Part shown: piece by piece, positions 8,097-17,239 of the stretch
How the letters are laid out: the number at the start of each line of letters is the position of its first letter
Numbering within the stretch: the first letter of the stretch is position 1
Origin: Paracoccus sp. MA
Lineage (GTDB): Bacteria; Pseudomonadota; Alphaproteobacteria; Rhodobacterales; Rhodobacteraceae
Length of the DNA stretch: 64,000 nucleotides
Direction of reading: 5' to 3'
Assembly (NCBI RefSeq): GCF_020990385.1
Contig: NZ_CP087597.1
Coordinates: forward strand, 767,001 to 831,000
Program-made: the position numbers and the translations under genes
The notes under the pieces: model-generated
Seen by the model: only the letters and a program-made list of their open reading frames with translations
The model's database searches: none
Told to the model about the DNA's origin: nothing

Positions 8097-9377
8097 TCAG
8101 TTCCCCATCAGCGTCGTCGGCAGCCAGGTTGCGAAGGGCGGGTAATAGGAGACCAGCAGCAGCACGATGATGTTCGAGATCAGGAAGGGAATGACCGCGC
8201 TGATCACCTTGGCCAAGGGCTCGCGGGCGATGTTGCAGGCGACGAACAGGCAGACCCCGACCGGCGGCGTGGTCAGGCCGATCATCAGGTTCAGGACCGC
8301 GAAGGTGGCGAAATGCAGCGGCTCGATGCCGACGCTGGTCGCCAGCCCAAGCAGCGGCACGAACAGGATGATCAGCGCGGCGATGGTCTCCATGAACATG
8401 CCGATGCACAGCAGCAGCACGTTGATCAGCAGGATGACCAGGATCGGGTTGTCGGTGATCGCCAGCACGCTGCTGACCAGCATCTGCGGGATGCGCTCGG
8501 AGGCCAGGATCGAGCCGAAGACATTGGCGAAACCCACCAGCGCCAGGATGCCGGCCGAGGAGACGGCGCTGTTGACGACGATGCGCGGCACCGCGCGGAT
8601 CGGCAACTCGCGATAGACGAAGGCGCCGACGACAAAGGCGTAAAGGCAGGCGACGATGGCGGTCTCGGTCGGGGTGGCGATGCCGGTCAGCAACCCGCCG
8701 ATGATCAGCCCGGTCATGGCCAGCGCCCAGAAGGCGGCGAGGAAGGCCGCGACCAGCTCGCCGAAGCCCTGCCATTGCTGGCGCGGATAGTTGCGGCGCA
8801 CGGCCAGGATATAGCAGGTGATCGCCATGCCGATGCCCATCAGCACGCCCGGCACCGCGCCGGCAAGGAACAGCTGGCCGACCGAGATGCCCGACAGGGC
8901 GCCGACGATGATCATCGGCACGCTGGGCGGCAGCATCGGGCCAACCGTGGCCGAGGCGGCGGTGATCGCAGCAGCGAAATCGCCGGGATAGCCGGATTTC
9001 TTCATGCCGGGGATCATCACGCCGCCGGTCGCCGCGACATCGGCGACCGCCGTGCCCGAGACGCCGCCGAACATCATCGAATCCGCGACGTTCGCCATGG
9101 CCAGCCCGCCGCGCATCCAGCCCACCATGGCATTGGCCAGGCGGATGATGCGTTCGGTGATGCCGCCGAAATTCATCAGGTTGCCGGCCAGGATGAAGCC
9201 GGGAATGCAGAGCAGCACGAAGACGTCCATGCCCGCATACATGCGCTGCGGGATGATGACGACCGGCAGGCCCGCCGACAGGATATAGGCCAGCGAGGCC
9301 AGCCCCAAGCAGACCGCGACCGGCACGCCAAGCGCCAGCGTCACGATGAAGGTGGTCAGAAGCAGGAAAAGGTCCAT
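8097..9377 (-). CDS. TRAP transporter large permease (DctM type)
   Basis: A 426-residue integral membrane protein with about 12 hydrophobic segments, the normal size of DctM. It contains family landmarks such as IPQRMYAGMDVFVLLCIPGFILAGNLM (here 9200-9280) and GLTTPPVGVCLF near the C-terminus. It forms the sodium-driven channel of a tripartite periplasmic transporter with the DctQ and DctP genes just upstream, and begins 3 nt after the DctQ stop. Position inside the uxu operon points to uptake of hexuronates or aldonates. Confidence 0.9.
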   Translation of the reverse strand: MDLFLLLTTFIVTLALGVPVAVCLGLASLAYILSAGLPVVIIPQRMYAGMDVFVLLCIPGFILAGNLMNFGGITERIIRLANAMVGWMRGGLAMANVADSMMFGGVSGTAVADVAATGGVMIPGMKKSGYPGDFAAAITAASATVGPMLPPSVPMIIVGALSGISVGQLFLAGAVPGVLMGIGMAITCYILAVRRNYPRQQWQGFGELVAAFLAAFWALAMTGLIIGGLLTGIATPTETAIVACLYAFVVGAFVYRELPIRAVPRIVVNSAVSSAGILALVGFANVFGSILASERIPQMLVSSVLAITDNPILVILLINVLLLCIGMFMETIAALIILFVPLLGLATSVGIEPLHFATFAVLNLMIGLTTPPVGVCLFVACNIAREPLAKVISAVIPFLISNIIVLLLVSYYPPFATWLPTTLMGN

Positions 9378-9380
9378 GGA

Positions 9381-9887
9381 TCAGGCTTCCTCGGCAAGGT
9401 GGGGCCGCCCGTCATCGGTGCCGGCGATCATGCCGATCACGCGCAGCAGGGCGAACAGGCAAAGCAGGACGGACAGCACCAGCACCGAGGCGTGGATGAT
9501 GTCCATCGGCCAGCGCAGGCTGGGCGCGCGCTGGAAGGCCCCGATCTGGGTGAATTTCCAGGCCGGCCAGACCATCACCGCGCCAAGCGCCGCCGTGCAG
9601 ACCGCCGCGATCAGGCGCATCCACCAGGCCTTGCTTTCCGAGACCGTCTCTTGCAGCAGGTCCACGTTCACCAGCTCGCCCGTCATCAGCGACAGGCCGA
9701 TGCCGAAGGCGGTCATGTAGAGCAGCAGGTAGCGCGACAGTTCCTCGGTCCAGACCGGCGAGGGCAGGCCGAAGGTCCGGGTGGTGATCTGCAGCGTGAC
9801 CACCGCGATCAGCACGAAGAAGGCGATGCCCACCGCAAACCGGCAGACCGCCGCGAGAATGCGTTGCATTAGAGCCAGATTTTTCAT
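9381..9887 (-). CDS. TRAP transporter small permease (DctQ type)
   Basis: A 168-residue four-helix membrane protein of the DctQ family. The family signature W-T-E-E-L-S-R-Y is present (PVWTEELSRYLLLYM), followed by long hydrophobic helices. The ATG at 9887 is preferred over one at 9920 because an AAGGG site lies about ten bases before it. It associates with DctM and receives the loaded DctP from the periplasm. Confidence 0.87.
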   Translation of the reverse strand: MKNLALMQRILAAVCRFAVGIAFFVLIAVVTLQITTRTFGLPSPVWTEELSRYLLLYMTAFGIGLSLMTGELVNVDLLQETVSESKAWWMRLIAAVCTAALGAVMVWPAWKFTQIGAFQRAPSLRWPMDIIHASVLVLSVLLCLFALLRVIGMIAGTDDGRPHLAEEA

Positions 9888-9947
9888 CTGCTTCAAACCC
9901 TTGTCGGCAAGTCGCGGCATGCGCGGTGCGCGCCGCGACCGGGCCGG

Positions 9948-10928
9948 TTAATTGTTGAACAGGTCCTGGACGATGGGCCGGATGCTTTCGTCGACGCTGT
10001 TGATGACAGCCTCGCGCGAGCCCTCGGCAAAGGCCGCCTGATCGGTTTCGACGAAGGTCATGCCCTTGGCCTCCAGATCGGCGCGGATGGCGTCCTCGTC
10101 CTGCAGGAACTGCTGGCGCTCGAACTCCTGGGCGCGGCGGGCGGCTTCCAGCATGTGGCCCTGATCCTCTTCGGACAGGCGCTGCCAGACCTGCTCGGCC
10201 ACGGTCAGATAGATCCAGCCCCGCACATGCTCGGTCAGGTTCACATGGCTCTGCACCTCGTTCAGCGAGGCGGCCTGGATCAGCGCCAGCGGGTTTTCCT
10301 GCCCGTCGATGGTGCCGTTCTGCAGCGAGGTGAACACCTCCGAGAAGGCCATCGGCGTCGGCTGCGCGCCGAGCGCGGTCCAGGTGTCGACAAACAGCGG
10401 CACGTTCGGCACCCGCATGCGCATGCGATTCAGCTCGGCCGGGCTGGTAATGGCGCGGTTGGCGGTCAGGTTGCGCGCGCCGCGGGCGAAATAGGCGATG
10501 GGGCGGACCTGGGCGCGTTCGATGATCTGCGCCTCGATCTCTTTGCCGATCTCGCCGCCGGCGACCTCGTCCATGTGTTCAAGCGACTGGTAGGCATAGG
10601 GAATGGCCAGCAGCGCCGCCATGGGCGCCCAGTTCTGCAGGCTTTCGCCGGTGATGGTCATCTCGACCGTGCCCAGCTGCATGCCGTTGATGAGGTCCAT
10701 CTCGCGGCCCAGCGAGTCGTTGGGAAAGACCTCGACGGCGATGCGGCCCTCGGTCAGTGTCGCCAGTTCCTCGGCGAATTTCAGCGACGCCTTGTGCCAG
10801 GAGTTCTGTTCGTTGGCGAGATGGCCGAGCTTCAGCGTCAGTTCGGCGGCAGAGGCGCCCATGGCGGAAGCGGCGGTCAGGCATGCCACGGCCAGCGCCG
10901 CAAAGCGGCGACGGTTCAGGGTGATCAT
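9948..10928 (-). CDS. TRAP transporter substrate-binding protein (DctP type)
   Basis: A 326-residue periplasmic binding protein. A signal peptide with basic NRRR, a hydrophobic core and cleavage near ASA-AE covers residues 1-28. The mature part has the DctP hallmarks KLGHLANEQNSWHKASLKFAE, the RNLTANRAITSPAEL region with the arginine that binds substrate carboxylate, and FTSLQNGTIDGQENPL. A strong GGAGGAG ribosome site precedes the ATG. The carboxylate-binding arginine agrees with a uronate or aldonate ligand. The 60-nt gap to dctQ is the longest inside this operon. Confidence 0.9.
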   Translation of the reverse strand: MITLNRRRFAALAVACLTAASAMGASAAELTLKLGHLANEQNSWHKASLKFAEELATLTEGRIAVEVFPNDSLGREMDLINGMQLGTVEMTITGESLQNWAPMAALLAIPYAYQSLEHMDEVAGGEIGKEIEAQIIERAQVRPIAYFARGARNLTANRAITSPAELNRMRMRVPNVPLFVDTWTALGAQPTPMAFSEVFTSLQNGTIDGQENPLALIQAASLNEVQSHVNLTEHVRGWIYLTVAEQVWQRLSEEDQGHMLEAARRAQEFERQQFLQDEDAIRADLEAKGMTFVETDQAAFAEGSREAVINSVDESIRPIVQDLFNN

Positions 10929-10952
10929 CGTTCTCCTCCGGGATGATGCGGG

Positions 10953-11633
10953 TCAGGGAATGAAAAGTTCGGGGCGGCTGCGCGAGATTTCGGGCAGGTC
11001 GTTCAGCAACTCGCGCAGATGGCGGCGCATGGCCTGCTCGGCCAGGGCCGGGTCGTGATTGCGCAGGCCCTCGACGATCTCGGCATGCTGGCCGATCAGC
11101 TTCTGGATGTCGAAGGTGCGCGCGGTGATGTAGCGCAGACGGTTCATCTGCGACTTCAGCCCCTCCAGCACGACCCAGACCGCCTCTTGCCCGGCCGCCA
11201 CCGCAAGCAGGCGGTGGAAGCGGTCGTCGAGCCGGACGAAGGTTTCGGCATCGTCGCGCGCCACGGCCTCGCGCTGCTCGTCGATCTCGGCATCCAGGCG
11301 GGTCAGCAGCCGCTCGTCGGCCTGTTCGGCCAGCATGCGGACCAGATCGCTTTCCACGGCCTCGCGGATCAGCCGCGCCGAGAGCACCGCCGAAAGCGAG
11401 ATGCGGCTGATATAGGTGCCGCGCTGGGGCCGCACCTCGGCCAGCCCGTCCGAGGTCAGGCGGATGAAGGCCTCGCGCACCGGCTGGCGGCTGACGCCGA
11501 TCTGGTTGGCGATCTCGGTCTCGCTCAGGCGGGTGCCGGGGGGCAGGGCGCCGCGCAGGATCGCATCGCGCAGCCATTCATGGACCTGCGGCGCGGTCGA
11601 AAGCGTGAAGTCGATATTCGGCTGCATGGACAT
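10953..11633 (-). CDS. GntR-family (FCD domain) transcriptional regulator
   Basis: A 226-residue FadR-subfamily regulator. The N-terminal winged helix spans about residues 15-80, with the recognition segment LSETEIANQIGVSRQPVREAFIRL (11460-11540). The helical C-terminal FCD domain has the metal-binding pattern of Asp and His residues (DDRFHRLL, ARTFD, HAEIVEGL). It is first in the hexuronate operon and divergent from the FAD gene at 11771. FCD regulators of this type usually repress until a sugar acid binds, so local autoregulation is likely. A GGGAGGTG ribosome site fixes the start at 11633. Confidence 0.88.
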   Translation of the reverse strand: MSMQPNIDFTLSTAPQVHEWLRDAILRGALPPGTRLSETEIANQIGVSRQPVREAFIRLTSDGLAEVRPQRGTYISRISLSAVLSARLIREAVESDLVRMLAEQADERLLTRLDAEIDEQREAVARDDAETFVRLDDRFHRLLAVAAGQEAVWVVLEGLKSQMNRLRYITARTFDIQKLIGQHAEIVEGLRNHDPALAEQAMRRHLRELLNDLPEISRSRPELFIP

Positions 11634-11653
11634 GAATCACCTCCCGAGCAGTA

Positions 11654-11675
11654 AAGTATCGCATACTTGCATACT
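11654..11675. promoter_or_regulatory. inverted/direct repeat in the GntR-FAD divergent region (candidate GntR operator)
   Basis: A perfect inverted repeat AAGTAT-CGC-ATACTT occupies 11654-11668. The heptamer GCATACT occurs at 11661-11667 and again at 11669-11675. The site is 20 bp before the GntR start codon in an AT-rich patch, a normal position for an autorepressor operator. The link to this GntR protein is inference. Confidence 0.45.
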
Positions 11676-11770
11676 AGTAAATCAAAAATGCATTCCCCCA
11701 TCGAGACGCCGCCGGAAAAACCGGCAGGGCGGCTTTCCATCCGCACGGATCTGTGGCACGAAAGCCGGCC

Positions 11771-13390
11771 ATGACCGTCAGCCAGCCCTATGATTTCCTG
11801 GTCTATCGCGCCACGCCCGCCGGCATCGTCGCGGCGATCACCGCCGCGCGGCTGAAGCTGCGCACCCTGCTGGTCGAGCCCTCGGGGCGGGTGGGCGGCA
11901 TGATGACCTCGGGGCTGAACGCCGCCGACACGCTCAACAGCGGCTTGATCACCGGGGTTCCGCTGGAGTTCTTCCGGGCGGTGCGCGACGAATATGCCAT
12001 GCCGCACCTGCCGGTCCGCATCGAAAGCAGCATGGCGCTGAAGGTCTTTCGCGCCATGCTGGCGCGCAGCGGCGTCGAACTGGCGCTGCATTGCGACATC
12101 GGCGGCATCCGCCGCGAGGGACCGCGCCTGGCGGAATGCCGGCTGAGCGACGGCCGGCAGGTGTCGTCACGCTGGTGGGTCGATGCCTCTTACGAGGGCG
12201 ACCTGATGCACCTTGCCGGCATCCGTCACCGGCTGGGCCGCGAATCCGCCAGCGAGTTCGGCGAAAGCCTGGCCGGACGGCAGCCGTTCGGCCCGCTTCT
12301 GCCCTGGCAGCCCAAGGCGGCGATCGACCCGCGGCAGGATGGCCGGCCGCTGCCCTATGTCCTGCCCTGGTCGCCCCCTGCCGAACCGGGAACGGGCGAC
12401 GACCGGCTGCAAAGCTATTGCATCCGCCCCACGCTGACCAACCGGCCCGAAAACCGCTTGCCGATCACCGCGCCCGAGGATTTCGATTTCCGCAACTTCG
12501 CGTTGTTCCGCCGCCTTGGGCTGCTGATCCGGGCCGGGCGGATCACCTCGAAAGCCATCCCGATGCAGGGCACGACCTTCCAATCGGCCTATTTCAAGCT
12601 GAACGAGCTGCCGAACGGCAAGTTCGACATGAATTCCGGCCCGGCCGCGCCGCTGAACAATCCGGCGCTGACGCAGGAATGGGTGAATGCTTCGATGGAG
12701 CGCCGCAAGGCGCTGACCCAGGATTTCGCGCGTTATACCCAGGCGCTGCTGCACTTCATCCAGAACGACGATTCGGTGCCCGTCCGCCTGCGGCGGTTTT
12801 TCGGCCAGTTCGGCCTGCCCGCGGACGAATATGCCGATTCGGGCCATCTGCCCCCCGAGGTCTATGTGCGCGAGGGCCGCAGGCTTGTCGGCGCGCATGT
12901 CTTTCGCCAGCAGGACATCGAAGGCGGCGGCGGCGATCCGGCCGACGCCATCTGCATCGGCAAATACCATCTGGACTGCAAGCCGGTGCGCTGGCAGGTG
13001 AACCACACCGGGACCAATGTCCTGCGCGAGGGGATGTTCTTTTCACATAGCGCCCATCGCTATGCCCTGCCGGGCTGGATCATCCTGGCGCATCCCGATG
13101 ATTGCCGGAACTTCTTCTCGGTCTGCGGCGTCTCGGCCAGCCATGTCGCCTTCAGTTCGATCCGCATGGAGCCGACCTGGATGGAACTGGGGGCCGCGGC
13201 CGCCATGATGGCCCATCTTGCCGACCGGCACGGTGTCCCCGCGCACGAGATCCGGGGCCGGTCGGTGGTGGAACTGCGTCAGGCACGGTTCCGGCAATGG
13301 CCCTCGGCCACCTTCATCCGGGCACGGCTGCGCCGCAAGATCGCCGGATATCGCCGCAAGCTGCCCGGGCAGGGGAAGACGGCCGGGTGA
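11771..13390 (+). CDS. FAD-dependent oxidoreductase (FAD_oxidored family), copy 1
   Basis: A 539-residue flavoprotein. The dinucleotide-binding N-terminus DFLVYRATPAGIVAAITAA replaces the usual GxGxxG with RATPAG, the variant of the FAD_oxidored (PF12831) family. GGMMTSGLN follows, and the C-terminal part has VREGRRLVG and VSASHVAFSSIRMEPTWM. A GTG at 11753 is possible, but the ATG at 11771 begins closer to the family start; neither has a strong RBS. It is a homologue of the protein at 15373-17106. No substrate can be named. The family contains enzymes acting on sugars and xanthan-like polymers, so a polysaccharide role is conceivable. Confidence 0.72.
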   Translation: MTVSQPYDFLVYRATPAGIVAAITAARLKLRTLLVEPSGRVGGMMTSGLNAADTLNSGLITGVPLEFFRAVRDEYAMPHLPVRIESSMALKVFRAMLARSGVELALHCDIGGIRREGPRLAECRLSDGRQVSSRWWVDASYEGDLMHLAGIRHRLGRESASEFGESLAGRQPFGPLLPWQPKAAIDPRQDGRPLPYVLPWSPPAEPGTGDDRLQSYCIRPTLTNRPENRLPITAPEDFDFRNFALFRRLGLLIRAGRITSKAIPMQGTTFQSAYFKLNELPNGKFDMNSGPAAPLNNPALTQEWVNASMERRKALTQDFARYTQALLHFIQNDDSVPVRLRRFFGQFGLPADEYADSGHLPPEVYVREGRRLVGAHVFRQQDIEGGGGDPADAICIGKYHLDCKPVRWQVNHTGTNVLREGMFFSHSAHRYALPGWIILAHPDDCRNFFSVCGVSASHVAFSSIRMEPTWMELGAAAAMMAHLADRHGVPAHEIRGRSVVELRQARFRQWPSATFIRARLRRKIAGYRRKLPGQGKTAG

Positions 13391-13406
13391 TCCGCCGCCC
13401 GGGCAG

Positions 13407-14591
13407 TCAGCGGGATTCGACCTGCGACAGGATCTCGCGCTCGGTCGCGCGGATCATGCCGCTGTAGCGCTGGTTCTTGAAGCCGAAGATGGTGGAATGC
13501 ACGTCCTCGCGATGGCCGGCGATGAAGGGCACGGCCGAGACCACCCGCAGCCCCGGCATGCTGTTGAGCCATTCGTCGATGGTATTCGTGCTCGCATCCC
13601 CGGCATCGGGGGACCAGTCCGCCATCCATTCCAGCGCGATGCGGTTATAGACGTTGAACACCATGCCCATCATGTGCGGCGTGTGGATGATGTGGTTGTC
13701 GCCCAGCCGCCTGCGCAGGCTGATCTTGGGCTTGCCGTCGATCCGGGTCATCACGCCGTTGAAGACGTCCCAGTCGGCGCGGTCCAGATAACGGTGGATC
13801 GCCGCGCAATATTGCGGGAAATCCGGGCTGAAGAAGGCGTCGTCCTCGCAGATGGTCAGGCGCTCCGCCCCGGATTGCAGCGCCTTGGCGGCGACGGTCT
13901 TGTAGCTCCAGGCGCAGCCCTTCCAGGCGGGCAGCAGGCGGATGCCGTCGAAGAAGCGGAAGCCGGCCGGATTGCCCTGCCGGAAACTGTCGCGCCTTTG
14001 CAGATATTCCGGCAGGCTGATGCAGATATGCGCGCGGTCGCCGATCGGCGGTGCAAAGGCCAGCACCTCCTCCAGATAGCGGGCGGGATCAAGGGCGCCG
14101 GCATAGGCGAGCCAGCGCCCGATGGCCAGCCTTGTCTGGTGTCCCGGAGCCCGGTCGGGGACCAGGGTGATGTCGGGCAGCGCCGCCCCCAGCGCCAGCC
14201 CGCGGCGCAGGCCTTCCTCCGAACCGACGATCATCGCGCAGCCCGATGCCAGCAGCGCCTGGATCGCGCCGTCCTGCGGTCCGGCCGCCGCAAGATAGTC
14301 GTCGTCCAGCACGGCCGCGGCCAGATCCCCCGCGCCAAGCTCGGCAGCGCCGGGGTTGAAAACGATCGTGCGGCAGCCGGCCGAGGCGGCGGCCAGAAGC
14401 CCGTGGCGCGCAAGCTCGGCCTGAAACCGCGCCTTCAGCGCCCCCTGGCCGGCAAGCGCCATGGGCTGGCCGGAAGGGGCGCTGATCTCGCGCATCAGCC
14501 GGTCGTCGCGACGGTATCGGACCCGGTTGATGGCACCGGTGACGCCTTCCTGTGCCACGACCCGGCAGAGCCTTCTGACTGCATCCAGCAT
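13407..14591 (-). CDS. putative glycosyltransferase (GT25-like acidic motif)
   Basis: A 394-residue cytoplasmic protein without signal peptide. The N-terminal half (about 1-190) resembles a nucleotide-sugar-binding fold, but I do not recognise the family. The C-terminal half contains LTICEDDAFFSPDF near residues 240-253, an acidic motif like those that bind metal and nucleotide sugar in glycosyltransferases, and a conserved TNTIDEWLN segment. Its place at the edge of a polysaccharide cluster supports transfer of a sugar. It is separated from the next gene by an AT-rich 230-bp gap that probably holds its promoter. Acceptor and donor are unknown. Confidence 0.5.
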   Translation of the reverse strand: MLDAVRRLCRVVAQEGVTGAINRVRYRRDDRLMREISAPSGQPMALAGQGALKARFQAELARHGLLAAASAGCRTIVFNPGAAELGAGDLAAAVLDDDYLAAAGPQDGAIQALLASGCAMIVGSEEGLRRGLALGAALPDITLVPDRAPGHQTRLAIGRWLAYAGALDPARYLEEVLAFAPPIGDRAHICISLPEYLQRRDSFRQGNPAGFRFFDGIRLLPAWKGCAWSYKTVAAKALQSGAERLTICEDDAFFSPDFPQYCAAIHRYLDRADWDVFNGVMTRIDGKPKISLRRRLGDNHIIHTPHMMGMVFNVYNRIALEWMADWSPDAGDASTNTIDEWLNSMPGLRVVSAVPFIAGHREDVHSTIFGFKNQRYSGMIRATEREILSQVESR

Positions 14592-14821
14592 CCTGAATTC
14601 CTGTCGGAACTGTTCCTGCGGATAACCTTCGTGCTGGTGAACGACACAGTTCGATTACGCTTGCGACAATAACCAAGTTTCAGCCGTAATCAGAATGATA
14701 TTTTAGAGAGCGCCAGAAAGCGTCGAAATGCAGACAAATGTATCATATACATATTAATCAAAAGCGGCGCTTGCGGCGGTGGGAAATATCCATGCGACAG
14801 AGCAAGGCGCCCGCTCGGGCT

Positions 14822-15373
14822 TTACCGAAGGCGATCCCGATAGGAGCTGCGCGCGTGATGGTCCGCGAGGGAAAGAATGCGGCCGTAAATCTGGACCCGG
14901 ACCGTGCCAATTCCTTGCGGCGAAACCTGCGCGTAAAGATACGGCGCCTCCTGCCATTCTCCCAGCCGGATCGGGAAATCATGGATGGCATTCTTTTCGG
15001 CCAGCCTGCCCAGATCCGCATTTTCCACCAGCAGCAGGCCGCCGCCTCTTTTCTGGTCGAGCGTTCGAAGGGTCAACAGCGCGGCGCCCGGCTCAATGCG
15101 CGCAGGGGCCCAGATGGTGATATTGTCGATGATATATTTCCCCTGCGCCTGCAGTTCGATGGCCTGTTCCTGGTCACTGGAAATATCCACATCGCCGATT
15201 CCGAAGGGAAAATTCGGGCTTTCGACGATGAAATGCGCCGCACCGGAACGGCCATCCGGCGAAACGATCGTCAAGCCCGGGCCTCCGGTCGTGAAGGCTT
15301 GCGTTTCCCTGCGGCCCGCCTTTTTGACGTTATCCATGTTTCTTGCCATCCTGTTCTTGAACATCAGAAGCAT
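14822..15373 (-). CDS. hypothetical protein coupled to the FAD oxidoreductase
   Basis: About 183 residues, not recognised. The start is uncertain: the ATG at 15373 overlaps the FAD gene stop (TGATG), and further ATGs lie at 15364, 15349 and 15337. After a short basic N-terminus the protein is rich in short beta-strand-like segments (HFIVESPNFPFGIGDVDI, GKYIIDNITIWAP, LYAQVSPQGIGTVRVQIYG), suggesting a beta-sandwich. No signal peptide or membrane helix is visible. Overlap with the FAD gene suggests a shared job and co-translation. Confidence 0.6.
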   Translation of the reverse strand: MLLMFKNRMARNMDNVKKAGRRETQAFTTGGPGLTIVSPDGRSGAAHFIVESPNFPFGIGDVDISSDQEQAIELQAQGKYIIDNITIWAPARIEPGAALLTLRTLDQKRGGGLLLVENADLGRLAEKNAIHDFPIRLGEWQEAPYLYAQVSPQGIGTVRVQIYGRILSLADHHARSSYRDRLR

Positions 15374-17106
15374 CAGAAGCGAGTAATCGTCAGGCCGGCC
15401 TTCTTGAGGCGATTCTGAACCGGCGCGTAAGACAGTTTCGCCGGCGGAACCTCCATTTCCAGACTGGTCAGCGCGACATGGCCGCAGGCTTCGCCCACTG
15501 CGGACAGGAAGGGCTCCAGCCTGATGGCGGTAAAGGCAACCTCGCTGGCCGATATGCCCCAACTGACGATAAGGTTGTCGCATTCCCCGACCGGAGGAAC
15601 CACCGCCCGCAGCGGAACGGTGATGTAGTTTGCATTTCCCGCATGCACCTCGGCCCCATTGGCGTCTTGAAAGGTCTTTACTGCCAAATGTCCTTCAAAT
15701 TTCGTACCTCCGAATGGGCGCGCTGTCTGTGTTTTAGCCTTTGAATCAAGGATGTACTGTCCTACAGCAATACTATCCTCCCAATTCACCTCGTACACTG
15801 CGTGCCAAAAATTGATCGTTACCTGTCCAACAAGACGACGACCTTCCCGTTGATAAAGTTCGGAAGGCCAGCCAGGGGTGAGGATATAGTCGTCCTGCCA
15901 CTCGTCAGCACAGAGCCCCCACATAGAAAAATTTCGTCTTACTACTTGTGGAACCTCGAATCGCTGCTGAAAGATATGCAGCCTTCCCAGTTCTCGATAG
16001 GCTAAAAACTCGCGAATCTCATGTCGGCGCTTATCAGTTGCTTCAGAGTATTCCGATGAGACTTCTCCGCGAATATCGCTGCCATTGGCCGAAAATTTGT
16101 CGCGATATTCCGTCATCTCTTTGATGCTGGAAAGTCTCAACCAAGTATTCTGCCGTTCTTGCTCACCGAGTTGCAAGAAGTTTGGAATGGCGAGCTTTGC
16201 CTTTTCAGCATCATAGGTTGCCCTGTATATAGGACGATAAGCATGCTCGCGAGTATTTATTCTGATGCTTCCTGCTTTCTGCGCTAATCTGACTTCGTCA
16301 GAGAAATCTCTTATATCAAACCCTGGAGGAGCAGGAAATCTCAGGTTGGAATCGCCGGGAATGTTGGTGATGCAATTCCTGAAGCCCATCGCCATGCTTC
16401 TGCGATCGGCGCTGCCCTTGGGTTCGAATGCGCGCCAGCCGCCGTATTTGGTGAGATTGCCTTTCTCATCGACGACATCGTAAGTGCGCTCGGTGACGCA
16501 GCCGGGATTGGCGCCCGCATAGTCTTCGCCAAATTGCGAGGCCGCCTCGCGGCCAATTCTCCAGGGCACGTTTGCGGCAGCCATGAGGCCGCCATTATAG
16601 CTGGCATCGATATAGACCTTTGCGGCATAGAGCCCGCCTTTTCCCGGCTTTCGCAGCCAGGAACATCCTTCCGTGGCTATCGCGGCGATGCGGGTTCCGC
16701 GTTCCGCAACGGCGCTGTCCGGTTGGCCGTCCTGGTCCACGATCTCATTGCGGATGACCTGCGTGATGGTTTCACCCAACGCCAGAACGATATTCGGTTC
16801 TGCACGGATCATCCGGGACAATACCCGGTGCGCCACGGAAGGCGGAAAGTTCCACTGCAGGAAGCTTGAAGCGTTATAACCGGTGATCGAGGAAACCGCG
16901 TCGGTAAATTCCTCGACGACCCCGCCGGCCCAGTTCTTGAATCGATGCGGAGCATCCGTGATGCCGAGGCCGCCGGTGATCATGCCGCCGATTGACGATT
17001 CCGGTGCCTGAATCACGACGGATTTTCCCGCCCGCGCGCATACGATGGCGGAGAAAATCCCCGACGGAGTGGCGCCGTGGACAAAGACGTCGAATTTTCT
17101 CATCAT
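15373..17106 (-). CDS. FAD-dependent oxidoreductase (FAD_oxidored family), copy 2
   Basis: A 577-residue flavoprotein. Its N-terminus FDVFVHGATPSGIFSAIVCARAGK has the GATPSG variant nucleotide motif, followed by GGMITGGLGITD. The C-terminal blocks QREGRRLVG and WGISASEVAFTAIRLEPF align with the protein at 11771-13390, so the two are paralogues. Tandem ATGs at 17106 and 17103 are both possible; GGAG lies seven bases before the second. Codon use in the middle (15660-16700) is clearly more AT-rich than the neighbours. Likely operon partner: the 183-residue protein it overlaps. Substrate unknown. Confidence 0.74.
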   Translation of the reverse strand: MMRKFDVFVHGATPSGIFSAIVCARAGKSVVIQAPESSIGGMITGGLGITDAPHRFKNWAGGVVEEFTDAVSSITGYNASSFLQWNFPPSVAHRVLSRMIRAEPNIVLALGETITQVIRNEIVDQDGQPDSAVAERGTRIAAIATEGCSWLRKPGKGGLYAAKVYIDASYNGGLMAAANVPWRIGREAASQFGEDYAGANPGCVTERTYDVVDEKGNLTKYGGWRAFEPKGSADRRSMAMGFRNCITNIPGDSNLRFPAPPGFDIRDFSDEVRLAQKAGSIRINTREHAYRPIYRATYDAEKAKLAIPNFLQLGEQERQNTWLRLSSIKEMTEYRDKFSANGSDIRGEVSSEYSEATDKRRHEIREFLAYRELGRLHIFQQRFEVPQVVRRNFSMWGLCADEWQDDYILTPGWPSELYQREGRRLVGQVTINFWHAVYEVNWEDSIAVGQYILDSKAKTQTARPFGGTKFEGHLAVKTFQDANGAEVHAGNANYITVPLRAVVPPVGECDNLIVSWGISASEVAFTAIRLEPFLSAVGEACGHVALTSLEMEVPPAKLSYAPVQNRLKKAGLTITRF

Positions 17107-17239
17107 GTCGCTCCTGAACTGCGCGCTCCGGGTCGTGCAGCGGTAAGTCGGATTTGGGGTCAGCCGCGCTTAAGAGTAAGGAAGACCTTCCGACATCTTG
17201 CCTGTCTTATAAGCAGATGACGTCAGCCTGGCTGCAAGG

